From Gemmatimonadota bacterium (lineage in GTDB: Bacteria; Gemmatimonadota; Gemmatimonadetes; Gemmatimonadales; Gemmatimonadaceae), in the NCBI GenBank assembly GCA_021299375.1, contig JAJTGR010000066.1, positions 1-56,146 of the forward strand: a stretch of DNA of 56,146 nt, written 5' to 3'. Below, one piece after another: positions 30,179 to 39,271 of the stretch; the stretch's first letter is position 1, and every line of letters begins with the position of its first letter. The notes below the pieces were generated by a model. The model was not told where the DNA came from. It saw only the letters and a list, made by a program, of their open reading frames with translations, and ran no database searches. The position numbers were made by a program, and so were the translations under genes.

Positions 30179-31423
30179 ATGCGCCGCGCGTACCTCCTGG
30201 CCTTGCTGTGCCTCGTCGCCGCCTGCACGTCGTCCGGCGATCGTGCCGCAGATTCGGCGGCGTCGGCCAGCAGCAGCGCCTCGCGCGACTACCTCTACCT
30301 CTGGACGGCCTCGGCCGACACCACGCAGCCCGATTTCCTCGCCGTGCTCGACGTCACGACGCCACCCGACGACACGTCGCGCTACGGGCGTCTCGTGACC
30401 ACCCTGCCGGTTCCGGGGCGAAGGAACGGACCGCATCACACCGAGCACGAGATGCCGGCCGACCGTCGGCTCTTTGCCAATGGTTTCGATACGGGGCGCT
30501 CGTTCGTGTTCGACCTCACGACGCCTGACGCACCGCGTCTGGCGGCAGAGTTCGGCGACGTGGATGGTTACGCGCACCCCCATTCGTTTCTGCGCCTACC
30601 CAATGGGAACGTGCTGGCCACCTTCCAGATGCGGCACGGGGCAGACGGGGCCATGCGGGCAGGCGGACTGGTCGAGCTCACACCGAAGGGCGCCGTGGTG
30701 CAATCGGCGTCGGCGGATACACCGGCGGCCGATCCGCGACTGCGCGTCTACAGCGCCGGAATCGTACCGGCGCTCGACCGCATCGTGACCACGGCGACGG
30801 ATATGGATGGCAAGGAGGACGACCCGTCGCGCACCCTGCAGCTGTGGCGTCTCTCCGACCGCACACTGCTGTCGGAGATTCGATTGCCGGGGCCCAATGG
30901 CATGCTGACTGCGGAGCCGCGCCTGCTGGCCGACGGCAAGACGCTGCTGGTGTCCACCTTCAGCTGCGGCCTGTTCCTGGTGGAGGGGCTCGCCGAGTCG
31001 AAGTTGACCGCCACGCAGGTGGCGGCGTTCCCGCGCAAGGACGGCGAGTCATGCGCCATCCCCGTGATCGTGGGACACTCCTACCTCGTCACGGTGCCGG
31101 CGTGGAGTGCCGTGGTGAGTCTCGACATCACAAACCCGCGGGCGCCGAAGGAGGTGAGCCGCGTGGCCTTCGACTCCACCGACGTGCCGCACTGGATTGC
31201 CGTGTCACCCGATCAACGGCGCGTGGTGGTGACCGGCTATGCCACCATGGAGCACCAGGTGCACCTCTTGCGCTTCGATCCGGCTACCGGGCAGCTCACC
31301 CGTGATACGCGCTTCCGCGAAGCTGGCACGACGACCCCAGGGTTCCGCATGGACGACAAGACATGGCCGCATGGTGGTAACGCCAAGGGGGTGCCGCACG
31401 GGGCGGTGTTCAGTCGGCGATGA
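30179..31423 (+). CDS. Selenium-binding protein (SBP56)-like lipoprotein
   Basis: A 414-residue predicted lipoprotein: MRRAYLLALLCLVAAC carries a lipobox with Cys16, followed by a flexible Ser/Ala segment. The mature part looks like the seven-blade propeller of SBP56/methanethiol oxidase-like proteins, with HTEHEMPAD, FDLTTPDAPRLAAEF, PHSFLRLPNGNVLATFQM, VSLDITNPRAPKEVSRV and the C-terminal WPHGGNAKGVPHG. SBP56 proteins bind copper and oxidise methanethiol in some bacteria; conserved His residues in the listed motifs would be ligands. Whether this homolog has that activity is not known. The ATG at 30179 starts the lipoprotein signal. It lies just upstream of the SugE gene on the same strand. 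Confidence 0.72.
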   Translation: MRRAYLLALLCLVAACTSSGDRAADSAASASSSASRDYLYLWTASADTTQPDFLAVLDVTTPPDDTSRYGRLVTTLPVPGRRNGPHHTEHEMPADRRLFANGFDTGRSFVFDLTTPDAPRLAAEFGDVDGYAHPHSFLRLPNGNVLATFQMRHGADGAMRAGGLVELTPKGAVVQSASADTPAADPRLRVYSAGIVPALDRIVTTATDMDGKEDDPSRTLQLWRLSDRTLLSEIRLPGPNGMLTAEPRLLADGKTLLVSTFSCGLFLVEGLAESKLTATQVAAFPRKDGESCAIPVIVGHSYLVTVPAWSAVVSLDITNPRAPKEVSRVAFDSTDVPHWIAVSPDQRRVVVTGYATMEHQVHLLRFDPATGQLTRDTRFREAGTTTPGFRMDDKTWPHGGNAKGVPHGAVFSRR

Positions 31424-31452
31424 TGGGCCCATTTTTCGAGAACCGCGCAACG

Positions 31453-31782
31453 ATGGCGTGGGTCGTGCTCTTCCTTGCCGGTCTGTTCGAGATCGGTTGG
31501 GCCGTGGGGCTCAAGTACAGCGAAGGCTTCACGCGGCTCTGGCCCTCGGTGGCCACGGCCGTTGCGTTACTCGCCAGCATGGGCCTGCTCGGCGTGTCGC
31601 TGCGCACGCTGCCGCTTGGCACCGCCTATGCCGTCTGGACGGGCATCGGGACGGTGGGCACTGCAGGGCTGGGCATCGTGCTGTTCCGCGAGCCGGCGAC
31701 GACACTACGCGTATTCTGCATCACGCTGATCGTGGTGGGCATCGTCGGGCTCAAGCTTGCGACGGCGCGGCTGGAGCACTGA
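31453..31782 (+). CDS. sugE: SMR family guanidinium exporter (SugE/Gdx type)
   Basis: A 109-residue four-helix membrane protein. The essential proton/substrate residue Glu13 is in LAGLFEIGWAVGLKY, and the WAVGLKYxxGFxRL sequence plus GTAYAVWTGIGTVG is characteristic of the SugE/Gdx subgroup rather than EmrE. Such proteins export guanidinium in exchange for protons as antiparallel dimers in the inner membrane. The ATG at 31453 gives the standard MAW start; an ATG at 31420 overlapping the upstream stop would add 11 residues. No guanidine riboswitch could be placed upstream because the preceding bases code for the lipoprotein. Confidence 0.92.
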   Translation: MAWVVLFLAGLFEIGWAVGLKYSEGFTRLWPSVATAVALLASMGLLGVSLRTLPLGTAYAVWTGIGTVGTAGLGIVLFREPATTLRVFCITLIVVGIVGLKLATARLEH

Positions 31783-31941
31783 GCTCCGCACCGCGGCGGG
31801 TGTGCGGATGGCGTGGACCCTGTCGGAGCGCGGGCGCTGGGCACCGCATGATGAAACGGCCAGCGGTGCGCCGCCCGCTCGGGAGACTGCGACCGCCCTC
31901 GCCGGCCGACGGCTGGCGTTCGTCGCCGTGCACGGCAGCCC

Positions 31942-33462
31942 TCAGCCATCCTCGAGGCGCCGTCGCCGCGACCCGTGTCGTTCGAACACCGCGCGCGCCT
32001 CGGCACGCGCTGCGGTTGCTTGCCGGACGGCGTACAGCCGCGCCTTCGCTTCCGTGTACGCCACGGCGTGATCCACGACGGGATACGGATAGTCGCGCCC
32101 CAGCCGCAACCCCGACAGCTGCGCCATCAGGCCAGGCATCTCGTGCGGCGCATGCACATCGTCGTCGGAGACCGCGGCGAGCTCCGGTACCCACCGCCGG
32201 ATGAACGCCCCCGTGGGATCCTGCTCGCGACTTTGCTTGTACGGGTTGTAGATGCGCACCGTGTTGATGCCCGTGGTACCCGATTGCATCTGGAACTGCG
32301 AGTAGTGAATACCCGGCTCGTAATCCAGAAAGTGCGGCGCCAGCGCCACCGCCGTGGCCTGCCACGGCAGCCACAGGTGGTACGACGCGAACGACACCAG
32401 CATCGCCCGCATGCGGAAGTTGAGCCACCCTTCGGCGCGCAGCGCGCGCATGCAGGCGTCCACGAAAGGATACCCGGTGCGCCCCTCGATCCACGCCGCG
32501 AGCCGCTCCGGATCCGGGTCGGCGGGACGCAGTGACGCATACGCCTTCGAGAACGGCTCGTGTTCAATACGCGGCTCACTTTCGAGCTTCTGGATGAAAT
32601 GGTCGCGCCACGCCAGCCGCGCCGTGAACGACTGCAGCGACCCGCGCCAGCGTTCGTCGGCATCGGGCGTGGCGCGCAGCTCGGCGCCGCGTCGCCGCGC
32701 CGCCTGCCACGCCTGCCGACCGGAGAGGGCGCCGAACGCGAGGTACGGGCTGAGGCGCGAACAGGTATCGAACGCCGTGACCGGCGACGACATGGCGCGC
32801 CGATAGTCCGCCCCGCGGGACTCGAGGAACGACGCCAGCAGCGCGTGGGCTGCGCGCTCGCCGCCGCGCCGGGGGTGGGCGCGTGGCGCGTGGGCGCGCA
32901 CGCCGAGCGCCTCGGCAGAGGGCGGCTCGCCGGGGGGCGGCGCGAGGGCGCCAGTCGCACCGTCGGCCCACGGCAGCGGGGGAAAACGCGTCGGCGGCCG
33001 TACCACCGGCGCCCGCACCACCGACTCCCAGTGCTCGGCCCACCCGTCACGCGTGACGAGGCGCCGCACCACACCGCCGCTGGGCAGTTCGTGGAACGGC
33101 AACCCGCGCGCTCGGGCCCACGCGCGTACCCGACGGTCGCGCGCGTAGGTCACGGCGTTGCCGGTCTCCTCATGCGCCCAGAGCGCGGTGATCGGCAGCT
33201 CCTGCACCAGACGCTCGAGCCCCTCCAGCGCGTCACCGGTGCGCAGCAGCAGCTCACTCCCGCGTCGGCGCAAGCGGGCGCGCAGTTCGGCCAGGCAGTC
33301 CACGACGAACGCCAGGTGCTGGGCATCCGCATCGGGCGCGCCGAGCACCGCCGGCTCGAACAGGTACACACCCAGCACGGGGCCGTGGCGGGCCGCCGCG
33401 GCGAGTGGCGCGTGATCGTGAAGGCGCACGTCGCGCTTGAACCAGACGAGTTGCAGGGGCAC
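31942..33462 (-). CDS. Deoxyribodipyrimidine photolyase/cryptochrome family protein
   Basis: A 506-residue photolyase. The N-terminal alpha/beta antenna domain starts LVWFKRDVRLHDHAPL. The C-terminal FAD domain has the conserved sequences TAFDTCSRLSPYLAFG, WLNFRMRAMLVSFASYHL, and DYEPGIHYSQFQMQSG, then IYNPYKQSREQDPTG. It uses blue light and FADH- to split UV-induced pyrimidine dimers, though cryptochrome or (6-4) activity is possible within this subgroup. The start is a GTG at 33462. It is divergent from the M16 peptidase genes and converges on sugE; 159 bases with only a weak 6-bp hairpin (31786-31807) lie between those two. Confidence 0.9.
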   Translation of the reverse strand: MPLQLVWFKRDVRLHDHAPLAAAARHGPVLGVYLFEPAVLGAPDADAQHLAFVVDCLAELRARLRRRGSELLLRTGDALEGLERLVQELPITALWAHEETGNAVTYARDRRVRAWARARGLPFHELPSGGVVRRLVTRDGWAEHWESVVRAPVVRPPTRFPPLPWADGATGALAPPPGEPPSAEALGVRAHAPRAHPRRGGERAAHALLASFLESRGADYRRAMSSPVTAFDTCSRLSPYLAFGALSGRQAWQAARRRGAELRATPDADERWRGSLQSFTARLAWRDHFIQKLESEPRIEHEPFSKAYASLRPADPDPERLAAWIEGRTGYPFVDACMRALRAEGWLNFRMRAMLVSFASYHLWLPWQATAVALAPHFLDYEPGIHYSQFQMQSGTTGINTVRIYNPYKQSREQDPTGAFIRRWVPELAAVSDDDVHAPHEMPGLMAQLSGLRLGRDYPYPVVDHAVAYTEAKARLYAVRQATAARAEARAVFERHGSRRRRLEDG

Positions 33463-33642
33463 AGGGGGGAACGTCTGCCGCCGACGCGACGTGCCTGGGC
33501 CTCCCGTGACCGTGGCAGTCCGGTCTCACGGATCGGACTGGCGGGCCAAATGAACACCGCGCCCCGGCAAACGAAACACGGCCGGCGCCCTGTCCGTAGA
33601 GGGCGCGTTCCATCTCGACGCCCCCCTGTTCACGGAGTGCCC

Positions 33643-35016
33643 TTGCCCATACCGATGCCCGTGCGCCGGCTCGCGCCGCTGGCCCTGGTCGCCACCGCCC
33701 TCGTGCCGGTGACCCCCCGGCCGAGCCCTGCGCAGACCCTCGCGCCCCTTGCCCACGAGTCGTTCACGCTGCCCAACGGCCTGCGGGTCATTCTCGCCGA
33801 AGACCACAGTGCCCAGGTGGTCACGGTCAACGTCTGGTACAACGTCGGCTCCCGCAACGAGCGCCCCGGTCGCACCGGCTTCGCCCACCTCTTCGAGCAC
33901 ATGATGTTCCAGGGGTCGGACCACGTGGCCAAGGGCGACCACATGGGGCTCGTCCAGCGCGCCGGTGGCACCATGAACGGGTCGACCGCCGATGACCGGA
34001 CGAACTACTACCAGTCGCTGCCCTCGAACCGTCTCAACCTTGGACTCTGGCTCGAAGCCGACCGGATGCGGTCGCTCAAGATCACCAAGGAGAACTTCGA
34101 GAATCAGCGGGAAACGGTGAAGGAGGAGCGACGCCTCCGCATCGACAACCAGCCCTACAGCGGCGCGTTTTTCAGCGCGCTCACCAGCGTCTTCGACCCG
34201 AACACCTGCTTCGCCTACGCCCACGAGACCATCGGCTCCATGGATGACCTCAACGCGGCGACGCTCGACGACGTGATCGACTTTCACAAGACCTACTACG
34301 GCCCGAACAACGCCACGCTCGTCGTCACCGGCGACTTCGCACCGGCTGAGGCCAAAACGCTCATCCAGCAGTACTTCGGGGACATCCCGCGCGGTCCCAC
34401 GCCCCCCGACGTGCAGTGCGGGCAGCCGTTCAACCCGGGGCTCCAGCGCCGCAGCGTCACCGACGCAAAGGCCAACCTGCCGGCCGTGGTCGTGCTCTGG
34501 CGCATCCCCGAGTACAAGAGCCCCGACTGGCCCGCTCTCGAACTCCTGTCCACCATGCTCGGCAGCGGCGAAAGCTCCCGCCTCAACCGCACCGTCGTGC
34601 GTGAGGCCAAGGCCGCCGTGGCGGTGCAGGTGCTCGCCGGGATCGGCCCACGCCGCGGCCCCAACGTGTTCGGAACGCTCGGCATTGCCAATCAGGGCGT
34701 CTCGCCCGATTCCGTCGAGGCACTCCTCGGCCAGCAGGTGGCGGCCGTCGTGCGCGATGGCGTGACCGCCGCCGAACTCACTAAGGCCAAGAACGCCTAC
34801 AAGGCGGGCAAGATCGCTGAACTGCAGACCTCCATGGGGCGCGCCGAGGCGCTGCACACAGCCACCATGTTCCTCGGTGACTCGAAAGCCGTCACCACCG
34901 ACATCGACCGCTACATGGCGGTGACCATCGAAGACATCAAGCGGGTGGCGTCGACGTACCTGCGCCCCGACAACAGCACCATCGTTCTCATCAAGCCGGA
35001 GGCCAGGACGCCGTGA
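33643..35016 (+). CDS. Secreted M16 zinc peptidase, catalytic subunit
   Basis: A protein of about 457 residues with a signal peptide (MPIPMPVRRLAPLALVATAL, ending near PSPAQ). The inverted zinc motif HLFEH is at residues 82-86 with E161/E162 as third ligand (TVKEERRL), so this subunit is catalytic. It forms half of the M16 clam-shell. Start choice: GGAG at 33634-33637 lies 5 bases before a TTG at 33643 but 17 bases before the ATG at 33655, so TTG is preferred; the ATG gives the same mature protein. Its stop overlaps the GTG of the second M16 gene by GTGA. The two products probably form an alpha/beta peptidase in the periplasm. Confidence 0.9.
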   Translation: MPIPMPVRRLAPLALVATALVPVTPRPSPAQTLAPLAHESFTLPNGLRVILAEDHSAQVVTVNVWYNVGSRNERPGRTGFAHLFEHMMFQGSDHVAKGDHMGLVQRAGGTMNGSTADDRTNYYQSLPSNRLNLGLWLEADRMRSLKITKENFENQRETVKEERRLRIDNQPYSGAFFSALTSVFDPNTCFAYAHETIGSMDDLNAATLDDVIDFHKTYYGPNNATLVVTGDFAPAEAKTLIQQYFGDIPRGPTPPDVQCGQPFNPGLQRRSVTDAKANLPAVVVLWRIPEYKSPDWPALELLSTMLGSGESSRLNRTVVREAKAAVAVQVLAGIGPRRGPNVFGTLGIANQGVSPDSVEALLGQQVAAVVRDGVTAAELTKAKNAYKAGKIAELQTSMGRAEALHTATMFLGDSKAVTTDIDRYMAVTIEDIKRVASTYLRPDNSTIVLIKPEARTP

Positions 35017-37097
35017 CCCGCCATCTCGCCATTCGCGCCGGGGCCTTCGCGCTGGCCGCCCTGCTCCCCGCGTCGCCGCTGGGGGCGCAGTACCCCACGC
35101 AGCCACCGGCCCCGCTGCCGCTCAAACCCGCGTCGCTGCCGCCGTTTCAGGAAGCCACGCTGGCCAACGGCATCCGCGTGGTACTCGTGGAATCGCACCG
35201 AAATCCCACGGTAGCGTTCCGCCTCGCCCTCCCCGCCGGCGACGCCTACGACCCCAAGGGGAAGACCGGCCTCGCATCGATGGTGGCCACGCTGCTCACC
35301 AAGGGCGCCGGGCAGCGCAGCGCCGAGCAGATTGCCACCGCCATCGAAAGCGCCGGCGGCAGCATTGCGGCCGGCACCAATGACGACTTCCTCAACATCG
35401 CGGGGTCGGTCCTGTCGGAGTCGGCCCCGCTGGCCTTCGAGCTGCTGGGCGATGTGGTGGCGCGCCCAACGTTCGCCGAGTCGGAGTTCGAACTCGCTCG
35501 CACGCAGGCGCTGTCAGGGCTGCAGTTCAGCGCCGCCAACCCGGCGTTCCTGGCCGGGAAATATTTCCGCGCCGGCCTCTATGGGGCGCACCCGTACGGG
35601 GCCACCGCCACCGCGGCCACGACACGTGCCATCGCCCGCGCCGATCTGCTCGCGTTCCACAAGGCGCGTGTGCGGCCGGCCGGGGGGCTCCTCGTCGTCG
35701 CTGGTGACATCACCATGGCGCAGCTCAGGGCACAGGCCGAGAAGGCCTTTGCCGGGTGGACGGGCGCACCGGCGACCGCGCCCGCCTTCACTGCGCCGCC
35801 GGTGCGCACGAAGCCGGAGATCGTGCTCGTGCACCGGCCCGGGTCCGTGCAGTCCAACTTGCTCGTGGGCAACCTGGCCCTCGGGCCCGCCGACTCCAGC
35901 CGCATGGCGGCGTCGCTCGCCGTGGATGTGCTCGGGGGCGGCGCCGATTCGCGGCTGTTCATGATCCTGCGCGAGCAGAAGAGCTGGACCTACGGCGCCT
36001 ATGCCTCCCTCACCCGTCCGCGGGGCGTCGGTCGCCTCGAGGCCAGCGCCGAGGTCCGCACCGAGGTGACCGATTCGGCGCTGGTGGAGATGCTCGCGCA
36101 GTTCCGGCGCATCACGACGGAGCCGATCGGCGCCGAGGAGTTCGAACGCAAGCGCAACGCGTCCGTGGGGTCGTTCCCGCTCGCCATCGAAACCCCGCAG
36201 GATCTCGCCGAACGGGTGGCCACGGTGAAGCTCTACGGATTGCCGGCCAACTACCTGCAGACCTATCGCACGAAGATGAGCGCCATCACGGCGGCTCAGG
36301 GCATGGCGGCCGCAAAGCGGGTCATTCGCCCGCAACAGGCGCTCATCGTGGTGGTGGGCGACGGCGCGAAGGTCTACGACGGGCTGGCGAAAGTGGCCCC
36401 GGTCAGGATCGTGAACGCCGATGGCGATGTGCTGCAAGCGTCGGATCTCGTGACCAGGGCGGTCGCCGCGGCGTTCGACCCGCGGCAGCTTACGGCCTCG
36501 CGCGACTCGTTCGTCGTGATGGTGCAGGGAAACCCCGTCGGCTCGTCGGTGGTATCGCTGGAGAGCGCGAACAACGGGTGGGTGCTGAAGGAGAACACGT
36601 CCATCATGGGCGGCATGGTTTCGCAGCAGACCACGCTGCAGACCGACGCCGCGCTCGTCCCCGTGTCGCTCGAGCAGGGCATGTCAATGCAAGGGCAGCC
36701 GCTCAAGACGCAGGTGGCCTTCGCGAACGGCAAGGCCACGGGGAGCGCGCAGACCATGTCGCAGCAGGGCCCGCAGACCATCACCGTCAATACCGCCCTG
36801 CCTGCCGGTACCATCGCCTCCGATGCGCTTACCGCGGCGCTCCCGTCGTTCCGGTGGAGTGACGGGGCCACGTACACCGTGAACGTGTTCGTTGCCGGCA
36901 AGGGGACCGTGATGCCGGTGACGCTCAAAGTGGTCGGCAGCGAGTCCGTCACCGTGCCGGCGGGTACGTTCGACAGCTGGAAGATCGAGCAGACCGGCGG
37001 CGAAGCGGCCGCCGTCTTCTACCTGGCAAAGGCGAGCCGCCGTCTGGTGAAGGTGGCGCCGGTGGGGCAGCCGCTGGAACTGCGCCTCGCCAAGTAG
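35013..37097 (+). CDS. Secreted M16 family partner subunit with extra C-terminal domain
   Basis: A 694-residue protein starting with a signal peptide (MTRHLAIRAGAFALAALLP, cleaved near LGAQ). Residues 45-460 are an M16 domain in which the zinc motif is missing: the equivalent of HLFEH reads LASMVATLL. This is the non-catalytic partner type, still keeping the substrate-binding RILREQKSWTYGAYA-like region (RLFMILREQKSWTYGAY). Residues from about 475 to the end form an additional domain of roughly 220 residues, ending VPAGTFDSWKIEQTGGEAAAVFY, which resembles DUF3108-like beta structures. GTG start 35013 overlaps the upstream stop. The added domain could anchor or present substrate; its role is unknown. 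Confidence 0.88.
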   Translation: MTRHLAIRAGAFALAALLPASPLGAQYPTQPPAPLPLKPASLPPFQEATLANGIRVVLVESHRNPTVAFRLALPAGDAYDPKGKTGLASMVATLLTKGAGQRSAEQIATAIESAGGSIAAGTNDDFLNIAGSVLSESAPLAFELLGDVVARPTFAESEFELARTQALSGLQFSAANPAFLAGKYFRAGLYGAHPYGATATAATTRAIARADLLAFHKARVRPAGGLLVVAGDITMAQLRAQAEKAFAGWTGAPATAPAFTAPPVRTKPEIVLVHRPGSVQSNLLVGNLALGPADSSRMAASLAVDVLGGGADSRLFMILREQKSWTYGAYASLTRPRGVGRLEASAEVRTEVTDSALVEMLAQFRRITTEPIGAEEFERKRNASVGSFPLAIETPQDLAERVATVKLYGLPANYLQTYRTKMSAITAAQGMAAAKRVIRPQQALIVVVGDGAKVYDGLAKVAPVRIVNADGDVLQASDLVTRAVAAAFDPRQLTASRDSFVVMVQGNPVGSSVVSLESANNGWVLKENTSIMGGMVSQQTTLQTDAALVPVSLEQGMSMQGQPLKTQVAFANGKATGSAQTMSQQGPQTITVNTALPAGTIASDALTAALPSFRWSDGATYTVNVFVAGKGTVMPVTLKVVGSESVTVPAGTFDSWKIEQTGGEAAAVFYLAKASRRLVKVAPVGQPLELRLAK

Positions 37098-37117
37098 GTC
37101 GCCTCGCGAAGGCCGAA

Positions 37118-37156
37118 CCCCGAGGCGTCGCCCGCTTGCCGCGGGCGCCCTCGGGG
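37118..37156. terminator. Long hairpin between convergent M16 and tail-sheath genes
   Basis: CCCCGAGG at 37118 pairs with CCTCGGGG ending at 37156 (8 bp), and CGCCCGC with GCGGGCG (7 bp) inside, with a small internal loop and a TTGCC loop. It lies 20 bases after the M16 stop. No T-run follows. It is symmetric enough to act on transcripts of either direction. Confidence 0.65.
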
Positions 37157-37230
37157 CTGGCCCGCCCGCGTGGGCGGTGCCGCAGGGCCGTGGCGCCCGT
37201 GTACGTGTGGTCTCGCGGGCGTCCGGCATG

Positions 37231-37274
37231 ATCGCGCGTCCATCGCGCGTCCATCGCGCGTCCATCCCGCGTTC
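37231..37274. repeat. 11-bp tandem repeat, four copies
   Basis: ATCGCGCGTCC is repeated exactly at 37231, 37242 and 37253, with a degenerate fourth copy (ATCCCGCGTTC) at 37264. It is in the non-coding gap between the convergent M16 and tail sheath genes. The period of 11 matches one turn of DNA, but no function is implied. Confidence 0.8.
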
Positions 37275-37329
37275 GCGAGCCTGCGCGCGACGGGTATCGT
37301 GTCCGATGCGGCGAAGGCGCGGGACGCGG

Positions 37330-38967
37330 TCAGGCCTCGATCTGGCCGATCATGTGCTGGATGCGGATCACGACGAATTCCGCCGGCTTGAGCGGCGCGA
37401 ATCCGACAATGATGTTGACCATGCCGCGGTCGATATCGTTCTGCGTTGTCGTCGTGCGGTCGCACTGTACGAAGTACGCGTCGCGGGGCCACTGGCCCTG
37501 CAACGCGCCTTGCCGGAACAGACTCGCCATGAAGGCGCCGACGCTGAGCCGGATCTGCGCCCAGAGCGGCTCGTCGTTGGGCTCGAACACCACCCACTTC
37601 GTGCCGCGAGACAGGCTCTCCTCGATGTAGAGGGCGAGGCGGCGCACCGGCACGTATGTCCAGTCGGACGCCAGTGCATCGGCGCCGGCCAGGGTGCGCG
37701 CCCCCCACACCACGTGGCCGATGGCCGGGACGCTGCGCAGGCAGTTGATGCCGTGCCGGTTGAGTTCGTCGCTTACGGGGTCGTTGAGTGCCGCGGGTAC
37801 GCCGGCAATGGAGGTGCCGCGTACGCCGGCCATGCTCGCGTCGGTGCCCGCCGGTGCCTTCCAGACGCCTCGGTCACGGTCGGTGCGGGCCATGACGCCG
37901 GCTACTACCCCACAGGGAGCGAAGTCGGCGAGCGTGTCGTTGTGCAGCGGATCGTTGAGGCGCAGCCGCGGGAAGTAGATGGCGGCGTGATCGCGCACGA
38001 TGGCGTTGAACGCGGCGACACCGGTCGGACCGGTGGCACTCGTCGCACCCGTGAGCGCCCACGCCGATGGCGCATCGACCACCAGAAACGCGCGCCGTTC
38101 CCTGCACAGGCGTGACGCGGCGCTCCAGACACTCATGGCAACGTCGGCTTCGCCACGCGTGGCGTTGGGCGCGGCGCCCGTCTCGAACACCAGCGGCGGG
38201 ATGCACAGCAGGTTGAAGAGGTCGGTCCTGTCGAGGGCATGGATGCCCGTCTTGCCCGTGGCGCTGCCCAGGATCTCGGCTGCCGCCTCGGCGGCATCGG
38301 CCACAATGGTGCCATCGTTGCCGCTGGCGGCGCCGGCCGACACGGTCGCCGCCGCCGGTCGCGCCGCCCCCACGGCCGTGACCCGCGCGAGCGATGACTG
38401 CTGCTCGAGCACACGCGACACATGACGCGGGTCGGCGGGGACGCGCGACACGTTCAGGAACACCTCACGCGCACCGCTGCCACCCTTGCGCGCGCTGTCC
38501 AGCGTCGTGGCCGCGTTGTCGAGGATGGTGAGGTTGAAGAGGTTGGCGTCCTGATCGGCGAGCGGCGTGTCCGTGTCGCGCGTCTGATGGTCCACCGTGA
38601 CCACGAGATTGCGCCCCCAGGTGCCCGGGCTGGCCGCGGCGAGCATGGTGCCGCCGCCAAGGTCGATCGTCGCCGCCGCGGCGGCCTCAGGAGTCGCGCC
38701 ACGCACGGCGGTGCGCACGATCACGGCCTGCCTGCCACCGTTGGCGAAAAACTGCTGCACGGCGTAGCTCATCGAGCTCAGTCGCCAGAGGCCACCGAAG
38801 AGCCGTTCGTAGTCGGCGTAGCTCGCACAGGGGATCGGCTCGTCGATCGGCCCTCTCCAGGCACGGCCGACGAACGCGGTGATCGACGTCGGTACGCCAG
38901 TGATGGGCCGTGGATCGCCAGGAGCTTCGTCGACAAAGACGCCGGGGGAGGAGGGAGTCACAGGCAC
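37330..38967 (-). CDS. Orphan contractile tail sheath family protein
   Basis: A 545-residue phage/contractile-injection-system tail sheath protein. The N-terminus SPGVFVDEAPGDPRPITGVPTS and the following AFVGRAWRGPIDEP are the classic sheath beginning (PGVYxxE ... TAFVGxA). The C-terminal quarter carries the conserved sheath core (VPVRRLALYIEESLSRGTKWVVFEPNDEPLW, DAYFVQCDR, and the terminal GFAPLKPAEFVVIRIQHMIGQ). Sheath subunits polymerise around the inner tube and contract to drive it. The closest-looking types are extracellular injection system (Afp/PVC-like) sheaths. The start is GTG 38967 with GGAGAGGG upstream. No tube, baseplate, AAA+ or effector gene is adjacent, which is unusual. Confidence 0.9.
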   Translation of the reverse strand: MPVTPSSPGVFVDEAPGDPRPITGVPTSITAFVGRAWRGPIDEPIPCASYADYERLFGGLWRLSSMSYAVQQFFANGGRQAVIVRTAVRGATPEAAAAATIDLGGGTMLAAASPGTWGRNLVVTVDHQTRDTDTPLADQDANLFNLTILDNAATTLDSARKGGSGAREVFLNVSRVPADPRHVSRVLEQQSSLARVTAVGAARPAAATVSAGAASGNDGTIVADAAEAAAEILGSATGKTGIHALDRTDLFNLLCIPPLVFETGAAPNATRGEADVAMSVWSAASRLCRERRAFLVVDAPSAWALTGATSATGPTGVAAFNAIVRDHAAIYFPRLRLNDPLHNDTLADFAPCGVVAGVMARTDRDRGVWKAPAGTDASMAGVRGTSIAGVPAALNDPVSDELNRHGINCLRSVPAIGHVVWGARTLAGADALASDWTYVPVRRLALYIEESLSRGTKWVVFEPNDEPLWAQIRLSVGAFMASLFRQGALQGQWPRDAYFVQCDRTTTTQNDIDRGMVNIIVGFAPLKPAEFVVIRIQHMIGQIEA

Positions 38968-39271
38968 TGAGGCCCTCTCCGGGTGAGACGTGCAGGCAGG
39001 AGCCGGGCGGGTGCGGGAGGTGCGTTCCGCGGTGCCAGGCGGCGGACATCACGAGACTCCAGTCCGGCGGTACGTCGTGCCCGGGCGTCGGCTGCGCCGT
39101 ATCCGAGCGGGTTCGGCGCTGAGCGGGCGCCGCCGAGGCGAGTCAGGCATGCGCCACGACGGGCGCGACGGAACCCGGCCCGCGTGACAGGCCTGTGCCG
39201 GGCAACAGGAGCGCCGGCGTCTGCCGGCCGCGGCCAGCCACGACGCGCCCCTGCACGCCCGGACGCGTGCG
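38968..39271. other. Intergenic region, no supported gene
   Basis: About 300 bases between the ABC-F stop and the tail sheath start on the same strand. It is GC-rich, with no recognisable protein, RNA or strong terminator. The sheath promoter is expected here, since the upstream gene is unrelated; GGAGAGGG next to the sheath start is the only clear signal. Confidence 0.4.

Noticed and set aside
31320-31452. A guanidine riboswitch upstream of sugE
   Set aside because: The bases upstream of sugE encode the C-terminus of the preceding lipoprotein and show no conserved riboswitch core.
33526-35106. A 526-codon leftward frame over the first M16 peptidase
   Set aside because: Antisense shadow of a clear M16 peptidase; composition is Val/Gly/Arg/His-rich with no motifs.
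37118-37274. CRISPR-like array in the repeat-rich convergent gap
   Set aside because: The 11-bp units are directly adjacent with no spacers, and no cas gene is present.
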